From the NCBI RefSeq assembly GCF_964355755.1, contig NC_092671.1:38891304-38955303 (forward strand): DNA of 64,000 nucleotides, given 5' to 3'. Below the pieces are notes generated by a model. It was not told the origin of the DNA. It saw only the letters and a program-made list of their open reading frames with translations, and did no database searches. The position numbers and the translations under genes were made by a program. The stretch comes from Antedon mediterranea. Lineage: Eukaryota > Echinodermata > Crinoidea > Comatulida > Antedonidae. Shown here piece after piece: positions 15,101 to 36,400 of the stretch; within the stretch, counting starts at the first letter, position 1; each line of letters starts with the position of its first letter.

Positions 15101-17033
15101 TTAATTGTATTATAAAGTCCACGACTTATTTAATTATCTATCTGTAAGCTGTGTGAGCTACATCTTTTGTAAGTCAAATTACATGCTATAAAAAACTACC
15201 ATGAAATATCATAATTATCATTATCAATGTTGTTACATAATTGTTTAAACGACATTTTTATGGCTTACCTCTAAATCGATCATTTCTCTTGGGATTGGCG
15301 AGTCTGGAACAGAGGGGGGAATGACTATTGGTATACCAGCACGCTGGATTTCCTTTTCAAGGAAACCTGAAAAGATGATATTATATTTAAATTTATAAAT
15401 AATATGTAATGTTAACATCTTTTACATTACAAAAACGTTAAAAAAGAACTTATTATTTATTTCAATTCAATTCATTCTTCATTTTTTACATGAACAATAA
15501 AACATACATAAAATACACATTCCCGGGGAATCCAACAGAGAACTTCTAACTTTGACTTCATTTATTTAAACCATGGATATTAATATTATGAACTTCCCTA
15601 TATCTCTATGTTTGAATTATCATACAAGGCTTATTACTAATATGTATTGTAACAAAATTGTATTAGTCTTGGGAGATATATACTATACACTATTAATTGT
15701 AATTTGCTTTCGGTTGTAACCACATTGATTTATTTCTGATTCATTTCAATTAAATAATCCTCATTATTGCCACCCCTATGAAAGAATGGAATAAGCCCAC
15801 ATTAATATTATGCAAAGCATAGTATTGATTTTGACTTTAAATGCGTGGGATATTAGACAGCAAGGATATATTTCAAGATTATAATTAATACACATTGATA
15901 AAACCAGCATACCTTTACTTGGTAAATCAATTGCATTGAAATTCAAACCTTAAAAGTGTGATTTAAATAAATTATTTATATTTTTATTATATATACTTTA
16001 GTTATATCTGCATACTGTATACAATATGAACTTTGGTCTGATAAACCAATGTTATTCATACAGACACCAGCAAAAATTACAACTGAGTTTGCTGGTATGA
16101 CCTGGTTACAGATAAGATGAATACTTGAATGATACTGATATAAAAGGAAGGCTAGCAAATGCAGATAAGACTAGATTAAATTTGTCAACATTATATACTA
16201 TAGTAGTACTGTATTCTCTAAAGCAGTGCAATAGGTTACAGTACTTTTTACTACATATTTATGAGGAGGCGTGTGGGGTGTTGACAAGGGCTAAAGCTCT
16301 TTCTACACTATCAAACTAGTTTAACAAAAAAGTGTGAAATGCTTAAATATGGTTGTGATCATCATGTCCATATATGGGCACATCACATTTTTTTTCACAT
16401 AAAGTTTGATAGTGTAGACAGAGCTTTAAAGACCCCTACCTTTTTTAGATCTAATTTAAGGTCACAAACTACAATATTATATGGTCGCATTGCGCACGGA
16501 TTGATATTTTTGTTTTTCTTCTGTTATTCACCCACTTTTCGATCGAAGACACAATCTTTGGAAAGAATTTGTAGAATAAAAATAACAATTTTAGTTTGAC
16601 ATACGTAGTTTTCTTTCCATCTCGTCGCATCGTCTAACCTCATTCACAAATTTCCTTTGGAACGCATTTACATCTGGATTAAGCTAGAAGAATAATCAAA
16701 TCAAAAATACTTAAAATATTAATGTTTAATAAATTATATAGTTTTACGCTCAGATTCAAATTGTAAAGTTAGTAATATAAATTCAAACATTTTTCCAAGA
16801 CTTAAATATTTGGGATACATAGAATAATAGAAACAGCACAGAGATAAATTACAAATAAATTATACTTATAGGAAATACAATTTTAAATTAAAATGTGTCT
16901 TTTTGTATTTACTTACATCTCTAAACTGCACCAATCCAAGCTCTCCAAGCTCTGCGACACATGCATAAGCTGCCTCTGATTGGAGGAACAGCTGTGCAAG
17001 GGTCATCTCCTCACTTCTGAACAACGACCCCAT
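150..17033 (-). CDS. ATP6V0A1: V-type H+-ATPase subunit a, copy 1 (spliced)
   Basis: This is the large membrane subunit of the V-ATPase V0 sector, which forms the proton half-channels against the c-ring and tethers the V1 stator. Exons in transcript order (+ coordinates): 16917-17033, 16605-16683, 15269-15366, 14679-14807, 10349-10452, 9525-9651, 9318-9400, 8845-8938, 8124-8336, 7664-7814, 7021-7160, 6384-6605, 5642-5760, 4778-4982, then 3566-3673 or 2378-2476, then 1265-1511, 784-955, 150-243. All junctions are GT-AG and phases agree. The product is 830 or 833 residues, the family's usual length. The N-terminus [20 protein letters not shown], the segment [20 protein letters not shown] and the helix [12 protein letters not shown] are hallmark subunit a motifs. 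Arg in YLRLW (about residue 733) corresponds to the arginine essential for proton transport in yeast Vph1. Relative to copy 2 there are two extra introns (after FRD and after CEG) and one fewer (before FELGE). Confidence 0.95.
1140..1232 (-). pseudogene. Decayed partial copy of the proton-path exon
   Basis: Downstream of the real exon 1265-1511 in transcript direction lies a diverged copy of its last ~75 bases. The sequence for [12 protein letters not shown]-like text is recognisable (ctctcacac, gcctatctac, atctatggcc, catgctg) but with many substitutions. It has no own acceptor and is read as intron. Copy 2 carries a similar, better-preserved array. Confidence 0.65.
1717..1843 (-). mobile_element. 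Palindromic MITE, copy
   Basis: Ends aagctctgtctacactatca and tttgatagtatagacaga. The inner asymmetry shows the reverse orientation. It lies in the V-ATPase copy 1 intron before exon 16. Confidence 0.85.
2378..2476 (-). other. Alternative exon 15b of V-ATPase subunit a copy 1
   Basis: This 99-base exon has both junctions in phase 0. It encodes [20 protein letters not shown] followed by [13 protein letters not shown], covering a late transmembrane helix and the start of the following loop. The exon at 3566-3673 encodes the same segment with different sequence, and a protein with both would carry the helix twice. This version is closer to the single exon used by copy 2 (YEVQVALVVIAVLCIPWMLL). 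The acceptor (ending ttag) and the donor GTAAAG are both acceptable. I infer mutually exclusive use. Confidence 0.85.
2563..2713 (-). mobile_element. Palindromic MITE, copy
   Basis: The left end is altered (agctatgcctacacttt); the right end tttgatagtgtagacagagc is intact. It lies 87 bases from alternative exon 15b. Confidence 0.85.
3566..3673 (-). other. Alternative exon 15a of V-ATPase subunit a copy 1
   Basis: This 108-base exon, phase 0 on both sides, encodes [20 protein letters not shown] followed by [16 protein letters not shown]. It matches the same helix as exon 15b, sharing the core AVLAVPWxLxAKP, but differs in the flanks and loop. The donor is GTACAT. The acceptor follows a short pyrimidine tract interrupted by purines. 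It lies upstream of 15b in the transcript, about 1.1 kb away. Confidence 0.85.
3788..4056. repeat. 20-base minisatellite
   Basis: About 13 head-to-tail units of attaggtaccaaatgaccgc lie between exon 4778-4982 and alternative exon 15a of V-ATPase copy 1. Only the last units vary (actga, attaagtacc), which indicates recent homogenisation. Confidence 0.95.
4558..4744 (-). mobile_element. Palindromic MITE, copy
   Basis: Full copy with three repeats of the inner catatttaagtatatcact type motif. It lies about 34 bases downstream (transcript direction) of exon 4778-4982. Confidence 0.85.
5543..5620. repeat. ~38-base tandem duplication
   Basis: The text gttgcgtcctagtgggaacc and aagctttatgaat occurs twice in a row, ending 20 bases from exon 5642-5760 of V-ATPase copy 1. 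Confidence 0.85.
5925..6110 (+). repeat. Dispersed repeat family A
   Basis: Text such as actggtctcccagag, gtactagtacactggggt and taggttctttaaagtgcac recurs inverted at 31870-32040 and partly at 34045-34105, so this is an interspersed element of unknown class. Confidence 0.6.
6200..6363 (+). mobile_element. Palindromic MITE, copy
   Basis: Ends tctctgtctacatcatcaaa and tttgatagtgcagacagagc. It begins 20 bases from the donor of exon 6384-6605; copy 2 has a MITE in the equivalent intron. Confidence 0.85.
7481..7579 (+). mobile_element. Palindromic MITE, internally deleted copy
   Basis: About 99 bases, with both terminal repeats but most of the centre missing. Confidence 0.8.
8489..8640 (+). mobile_element. 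tRNA-derived SINE, copy 1
   Basis: Box A-like gtagcttggtgg and box B ggttcaatcc are spaced as in a tRNA. The anticodon-arm text tgccttccaa resembles tRNA-Gly(TCC). The body continues with ctagtaccagggttgtaa and ends tcaaatgagacttagttt. It lies in the V-ATPase copy 1 intron between exons 8845-8938 and 8124-8336. Confidence 0.75.
9020..9260. repeat. Dispersed repeat family B
   Basis: Shares ggattaggccctc, gggagacgat and agtgtaccaagttctttaa with 32850-33020. Intronic in V-ATPase copy 1. Confidence 0.6.
10080..10275. mobile_element. 196-bp MITE with ~30-bp terminal inverted repeats
   Basis: The left end GAGTTAAAATAACGATAGTG and the right end CACTATCGTTATTTTAACTC are exact inverses over 20 bases, continuing with one mismatch into ACATTTAA. 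It lies in V-ATPase copy 1 between exons 10349-10452 and 9525-9651. No open frame. Confidence 0.8.
10694..10832 (+). mobile_element. Palindromic MITE, representative full copy
   Basis: Used here as the reference copy: terminal repeat agctctgtctacactatcaa, then actagtttgac and an A-run, gtgtgatgtgcccaa, an inner tatcatagtgatgacatcat, then tccatatatgggcacaccc, a T-rich stretch, cacataaag and tttgatagtgtagacagagc. The two halves are near-complementary, so single-stranded DNA or RNA would fold into a long hairpin. It has no coding capacity, and the flanks suggest a TA or TTAA target. Confidence 0.9.
11205..11310. repeat. TTGA-type simple repeat
   Basis: An impure (ttga)n/(attgattg)n tract inside the largest intron of V-ATPase copy 1. 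Confidence 0.85.
12030..12059 (-). other. Candidate 30-base cassette microexon, V-ATPase copy 1
   Basis: Inside the 4.2-kb intron between exons 14679-14807 and 10349-10452 there is a short open segment encoding [10 protein letters not shown]. It is flanked by a CTTTAG acceptor and a strong GTAAGT donor. It is phase 0 on both sides, as is the host junction, so inclusion would add ten residues without a frameshift after FFDE, in the variable loop of the cytosolic domain. Supporting evidence is only splice-site quality and frame. Confidence 0.4.
14843..14988 (+). mobile_element. Palindromic MITE, right end truncated
   Basis: The left terminal repeat is intact (agctctgtctacaatatcaa); the right end stops at cacataaaggcttta. 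It is in the V-ATPase copy 1 intron equivalent to the copy 2 intron with the MITE at 19272. Confidence 0.8.
16291..16428 (+). mobile_element. Palindromic MITE, copy
   Basis: Full copy in the intron between exons 16605-16683 and 15269-15366 of V-ATPase copy 1. The equivalent copy 2 intron holds the MITE at 18931. Confidence 0.85.
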
Positions 17034-18052
17034 CCTGACTGATTTATAATAGACTTGTTTTCTGTTGGAAAAAACAATAAGTTAAAAGACTCTGATCATT
17101 TTTGTTTCTGGGTAGGGAACACCCAATTTCATGGCACGCCACTAATGTCAAAATTACCATCGTTTATTCTTTGCTGTTCCATGTACAGTATGGCATGTTC
17201 CAATCAGTCTTCTTTATCAATTGTGTCTTGGTTGCGTACTCTACTACATACTATTACTACTACATTGGCCTAGTTTAAGATTTATTTAATGCATTTCTAA
17301 TGAGAATTATAAAATTCTGTCCAGCAGAGAACAGACGATGGCAGATAAAATCGGTCGTACTTTAACTCAGTCGCGATCAAAGTAATTTTCAGTATTCTGT
17401 AAGGAGCGCCACATTGTCTTCATTGCGTTTACAGTACAATTTAGAAACAACGGTTGGGATGCTGTTATCATAATTTTTCCCATCTAGATGGATGTTTTTT
17501 TTAATTTTCTATTCTTAACTCAAACTACAGCACGCCATACAAAATACAGTAACTTTAAGTTGAATGTATCGCAACCAAACAAAATAAAACGCAAATTCCT
17601 GATTTCATCCTAAACTGAAAAGCTTGGTATACACCTCACTACCTAGGCTATGCCTAGCTTATAGGGATAGTCCCTATTATTAAGAATTGACCACTCTCAC
17701 ACACAGTGAAAGTACTTCACACACACAGACACGGACAGTATAAAAATAAGACAGCCAAACATAAAAGTACATCCATAATAGATAGGGCCAGGCCTGGGGC
17801 TGGGCCTAGACATATTCTCATCATTGAAACGACCAAACGACCTATCAAAATAGACTCAAACATTTCTGACAATTACTTCATATATTTATAAAATTCATCA
17901 TTGTTACCTAAGACAATAAACCTCTTTATATTCACAAAAAACGATAAAATTACCTCAACTGTTTTCCTCCTGCTGATTCTGCCACATCAGGAAGGTCCGT
18001 CAATTACCAATTACGACGTGAGATATAGAGGGCGCTACGCCAATATTATTTA

Positions 18053-18060
18053 TCATGTGA
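18053..18060 (+). promoter_or_regulatory. TCATGTGA box (M-box/E-box type)
   Basis: This eight-base sequence matches the M-box preferred by the MITF/TFE bHLH-leucine zipper family. It lies between the two V-ATPase genes beside an inverted CCAAT box. Vertebrate V-ATPase genes are known TFEB/MITF targets; function here is inferred. Confidence 0.45.
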
Positions 18061-18088
18061 TTGGTGATCAATTACCTATACTGTATGA

Positions 18089-18096
18089 TCACATGA
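18089..18096 (-). promoter_or_regulatory. Opposed TCATGTGA box
   Basis: This is an exact reverse complement (TCACATGA on +) of the box at 18053, centred 36 bases away. One box thus points towards each gene of the divergent pair. Confidence 0.45.
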
Positions 18097-18538
18097 TTGA
18101 ACAGTAAGACTTTGCTTCCGGGGTTGCATATTTCATGCAAAGGCGAAAAGGTAGATGTAAAACTTTTTAATTTGATTTGTTTGTTAATTAAGTTCATTCT
18201 CATTCCGTTTTGTGTGTAACCACCAAAGTTATCTTATTCTTCTATCAATTATTTAAATACATGTATAACATGCATGATTGTCATTTTTATTTGAGGTATA
18301 TTCAATGAAATGTACCTCTATCTAGGCTAGTTTATCAAAACTGTAATTGGAACTTCTGTAGGCCTACTCTGGGTGGTATTATAGAGGGCGGGATTAAACC
18401 TAATCTCCAATTTTCCTAATAATTGATATTAAATATATTCCTTGTAATAAATAAGGACGAGACTTAACATTTCAATCTAGCCGTCATTTGATTTTTCAGT
18501 TACAAAAGAAGAGGACATAAAACATTGAAATAAAGAAG

Positions 18539-31381
<12,843 letters not shown>

Positions 31382-31869
31382 AAGGTCAAGTTTACTAGTC
31401 AAGTCTTTCAACAAAATATTGACAATTGGCAGTTGTCTTACAATATTAAAAAATATTTTAATGTATCATTAGTATATTAATATAAGTATATAATAATTAG
31501 CAGTTCTTATATTATAACATTTCAATTAGTCTATTAAATGAATATATTGTGTTATAAATGTTATACATAATAATAGATTATCATTTGTATCTATGTCATA
31601 GAGATATTGTAATGAACTTAATATCTCTATGCTTATATGTGGTTACATGAACATTGATGTGCTAACAATGCTGTGTACACTTTTACATGTTGATGTTAAT
31701 TACTCTGCAATTATGATCTTAATGATTAGTGAGCACTCATTAGCATAGATATTGGCTGTTGTGTCAACATGGGTGTTTTTTAGGGGGGGGGGGGGGGGGG
31801 GCAGAAATAGTACTTAAATTAGTTAAGTCCATGAGGTATATTTCTGTGCCATATTTGTTTTAATTCTTC

Positions 31870-32040
31870 TTGGATAAGGACTATAAACTATAGGTCCAGT
31901 GTACACATCTGGCTTATGTGCACTTTAAAGAACCTAGTACATCTTTCGAGACGTGTAGGGGGTCACCCCGGTGTACTAGTACACACACAGACACTTATCA
32001 TAGCTCATTAAGAGAACCCCTTGATTGTCCGTATACGCTG
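31870..32040 (-). repeat. Dispersed repeat family A, inverted copy
   Basis: It contains gtgcactttaaagaaccta and caccccggtgtactagtaca, the complement of the family seen at 5925-6110. Confidence 0.6.
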
Positions 32041-32528
32041 TTTAGGCTCACCCTCTATAAATAAGGTGAAATGAAAATAAAATATCAAATGCAAGATTAT
32101 TTAAATTTGAAATATTTAAAAATTTAAAAACCAAAAATACATCCGTTTGATGTAGTCATAAATAACCCATAATCTATTTCATATTGTTTAAATACAACAG
32201 CTACTATAATTAAAACAATTCATTTTTGTTTCATTCTTGTGTTTGCAGAAATACCAGGAAAAATTAACAATTTAAATTATAGTGACAAATTGTAGTCACA
32301 AAAGTTTATTTTACAGTACTTAGTTTATGAAGAGAATGAAATGTAGCCTTTGCTCAGTGCCAATCTATATTTTCATAGTTTATTTGACAATATTGAATAA
32401 AAAATTAAAATTTTCTTTGCATGCATGCAAAAATAAGTGTCTGATTTTATTGATGTATTGTTGGATCCAGCTTGCTGAAAGGTGAAAGTTTATGAAAGGA
32501 ATACATTTTATTCAGGCAATTATACAGT

Positions 32529-32695
32529 TAAGCTCTGTTTACACTGTCGAACTAGTTTGACAAAAAAGTGTGATGTACCCAAATATGGTAGTGAAATTCC
32601 AAATATGGTAGTGATATGACATCATCATGTCCATATATGGACACATTACATTTTTTATCATATACAGTAAAGTTTGATAGTGTAGACAGAGCTTT
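32529..32695 (+). mobile_element. Palindromic MITE, copy
   Basis: Full copy in the 3' flank of V-ATPase copy 2, with a small insertion (atacagta) in the right arm. Confidence 0.85.
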
Positions 32696-33064
32696 AGACC
32701 AGCCAGGTACTGAGCAATAACATTTTCTTATTGTAAGCTATAAAGGTATTATCATTCTTGAGCTCAACTGGAAACTGAGGAAAATTGAATTATTATTTTA
32801 AGCTATAAAAGGTATTTTTTATTGTCCTCAAGCTTAACTGGAAATTATGGTCACGAGTACTCAGTTATGAGTAGAACGACAACAGAAGAAGTAACTGGAA
32901 ATTAAATTTGGATAGGCCCTCTATAGACCTATACGGCAAACAGCACCTACTCAAATCAGCATACTGGGAGACGATCTACTCTTTTTGAATAGTGTACCAA
33001 GTTCTTTAACATGCACTTATGTTTTGCGAAGTATAGTAGAATACCTGTTCCTATATCTGGTATC

Positions 33065-33196
33065 TAGAGCTCTGTCTCCACTATCCACTTTATGTGATGT
33101 GCCCATACATGGACATGATGATGTCATATCACTACCATATTTGCGAATAGCACCACCATATTTGTCAAACTAGTTTGATAGTGTAGACAGAGCTAT
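33065..33196 (-). mobile_element. Palindromic MITE, copy
   Basis: Full copy with a small deletion in the left arm, between the convergent 3' ends. Confidence 0.85.
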
Positions 33197-33344
33197 AGCA
33201 CTCGATTCCAGAAAGGAAGTTTTGGGTGTCATGAATGTACTGGAGTCATACATACTTTGTGCGACTGAACTCTTCAAAATCAGTACAGTATAGTAATCGA
33301 CACAAACAACAATATATGACACAATATAAAAATAACACAAACTG

Positions 33345-33350
33345 TTTATT
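33345..33350 (-). terminator. Poly(A) signal candidate for KANSL2
   Basis: AATAAA on the minus strand lies about 75 bases after the KANSL2 stop codon, the first such hexamer downstream. Confidence 0.5.
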
Positions 33351-33423
33351 CTACATCAGTAATACTGTAGCTTAATAAGTGTACAAAATATTTGTCTAAT
33401 TTTTAAAAACTAAACTTAATTAT

Positions 33424-36400
33424 TTAACTTGTTATTTCTTCTTTAACAGACTTGATCTCGCTCTTATCTCGACTCTTATTCCTCTCGGAACTTTTCTTCT
33501 TTTTCTTTGATTTTCGTTTACTGCTTCCGTACGGATTAACGCAACCTTTGCACTTGCACCAATGAGCGCACGGCTCCTGAGCATGATAGCATTTACATCG
33601 ACTTGTGTATTTGCCTTTCTTGTAGGAGCAGCTTTCGGGATTGTCCTGGTTTTGGCCACATTTACAAATGTACTTCTTGACCGGTGGAAGCACTTTGATG
33701 GACGGCATAGATGAAGACGACACCTCATCACTTGAGTCAGTTGAATCAGAATCATCTACACTCATTGCCTCCTGCCGTTTCCACATCTCTTCAAATTTTT
33801 GCTGTTATTTAGGAGAAACAAAAATTTCTATTATCAATGTCATTTTATTGAGGGTTAAAATACAACTGCACTGATTACTACTAGCTGCAAAATTATGGAA
33901 GTATACGCTAATAGCCTCCTGCTGTTTCCACATCTCTTCAAATTTTTGCTGTTAGGAGAAAACAAAACGCGGACAATTTAATATTCTATTATCAATGTGA
34001 ATTTAAAAGATTTTATCATATCACATTTTAATTTGTTATTTATTTATACTGGGTAAACTCTTCAGTCAAAGCCCAGTTATGATCAGTGGCTGTGTGTGTT
34101 TTTATTGAGGGTATAGGTCCAAACACAACTGTGCTGATTGGCTGCAACGTAATGGAAGTATGTTTCCAGACGTGTTTGATCCAAAACATAACCGGGGTAA
34201 TAAGGTGAAGTGATTAGAGGCTTTGTGCATCAAAGAGCTATATAAGATCGACGTATTATTATTATTAAATAGCATGTAGATGGAAATCACTCATTACACC
34301 TCAGTTTCCACAATAGACTCACACAGATTAGCCCTAAATAGGTAAATTCTAATTGGATAACTTGTATATAAACTCATTTATCCACAAACTTTCTCAACTC
34401 TACAAAAATATAATTAATGTTAGCTTACGTCTCTCTGTTCTTCATCCGTTTCAGTCTCCTCATCATCATATTCTTTTAATTTACTAATAGTGTGAGGCTT
34501 TTTACTTGTCTTGCCCTCAGAAGGTGGCTGTTCTGACTTACTGCTTGCTGCTTCAGGCTGGGCTGACTTCTGTCCGTAATCATGATCGTCCATGACAAAT
34601 TTCTGCTTAGCCTGAATTTGAAAACAAACGGTGTACATATTTATATTATTTAGAAATTTTACATCGAACAATTGTTTGACAAAAAAAGTGTGATGTGCCC
34701 AAATATGGTAGTGATATGCCCAAATATGGTAGTGATATGACATCATCATGTCCATGTATGGGCACATTTTCACATAAAGTTTGATAGTGTAGACTTTATA
34801 CTATGTGGCAATCACATACTGCTTTGGTACTGATATTTTATAATTTCACTTACTCTATCGTATTTAGCGATGACAGGCAGGTTACCCTGACTATGCATTA
34901 CAGGCATTAATGCATGGAAGATACATGCAATCTCACCAGACGCTAGCAAGACTGGCCTATCACAGCTCCCATCATCCCCCTCGCATTTCCCATAAAGCAC
35001 TTGGTGACGGTCTTCCAGAATATCTAATTATACTTGTTAAAGAAAGATTTCTAGAGAAAGTTGCTTTATTCAAATTGTTTAGACATTACAATAATATTTC
35101 TAACTTACTGACACACTTTAATTTATAAAACGTAATTAAGTCTATAAAAGGTAAAGATGAGAACATGAGAGATTTCTACATGTATTGGAAGAGTCCAAAT
35201 CTAGACCAGTGGTTTAATCTTAATTAGAGACAACTTTTATGTTTACTTTTTCGTCTTGATTGTTTAGACATTATTTCAGCATTGTTAAGCTCTGTCTACA
35301 CTATCAAACTGGTTTCACATTTTGTATTACTAGTAGAATATGCAAGGTAAGTTAATCAAGATAATGGGGTTTTAACTATAAAGCTCTGTCTACACTATCA
35401 AACTAGTTGACAAAAAAAGTGTGATATGCTCAAATATGGTAGTGATATGCCCAAATATGGTAGTGATATGACATCATCACATCCATTTATTATGGTCACA
35501 TTATGGTTTTTTTGTCACATAAAGTTTGATAGTTTAGACAAGGCATTACTGTGGTTTCTATTTATAGACAAAAGGATACGTTGTTGACAATACGCGATAG
35601 CTGGTAAGCGGTTGTTACAACAGTTCTTTCCGTCAGCTTCGTATTTACATACCATCAGCGGTTGTTCGGGTTTAACGCCTTCTCGCATCGCTGTCACCTG
35701 TATTCGTCTCTTTTTAGATTTGTCCGCAAGCAAGGCTTCGCATCCTCTGCGCTTGCGGTACCGCTTCATAGCTTGAAGTTTCTTTAACTTTTTCTTCTCC
35801 CTAGGATCAGTGACCTTACCAATATTCAAACCTAAAAGGTCAAGGAACCAGAACACTACATTACTATATAACTAGAATTTAATTCGTCACTTTGACAAAT
35901 TATAGGTGATCATTTTTATCATTTTACCAAAATAAACTTTTTTTAAACATGTACGTACGTTAACATACGATCGGAAAATGTTGATGTATGCCATCCTATT
36001 ATATGCTTATAGTGCTGAGTTGTGCATATTATATGCCATACCATACAGTGTAGCATAGGTGAAATTACGGGACACGCATCATTTTCTAATTTTTTGGTAT
36101 GTTGGAATTATCAAAATAAACTCAAAGTTGACAATTTCGAAAGATAATGAATTGAGCAAATAAATATAAGAATTGGAAGAGAATTTGGCACGTAGAAGCG
36201 CAATGCGCGCTCTTTGAAATGTTTATAACTTTGACTTATAATAAAATAATTCTCTTTTCTGTATTACAAATACCATAATACAATACATAGCATATCACAA
36301 ACACAATACAATTGCAGTTTAAATATTTAAAAATTAAGAATTTACCAATCGTCTGCTCCTCAATGCTGCGTTCAGCTAAGTACTTGCGGCGTTTTTCTCG

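Larger units (their letters stand above)
17034..18538. promoter_or_regulatory. Divergent promoter region of the V-ATPase a pair
   Basis: The two start codons are 1,505 bases apart, head to head. A candidate non-coding first exon for copy 1 ends with donor GTAATT (exon side from 17954 upward), and an acceptor precedes the ATG exon. For copy 2, a candidate first non-coding exon ends near 18150 (AAAAG/GTAGAT), with an acceptor TTTTTCAG at about 18500. This leaves a shared core of about 150 bases (roughly 17990-18140). It holds TCATGTGA at 18053-18060, its reverse complement TCACATGA at 18089-18096, an ATTGG (inverted CCAAT) at 18060-18064 and an ETS-like CTTCCGG near 18114. There is no clear TATA box. 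The exact transcription starts are inferred. Confidence 0.6.
31382..33423. other. Convergent 3' region between V-ATPase copy 2 and KANSL2
   Basis: There is no coding signal. It holds the 3' UTR of V-ATPase copy 2 with AATAAA candidates near 32077 and 32394, a G-run at about 31783-31801, a dispersed repeat at 31870-32040, MITE copies at 32529-32695 and 33065-33196, and a second dispersed repeat at 32760-33020. The KANSL2 3' UTR enters from the right. Confidence 0.6.
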
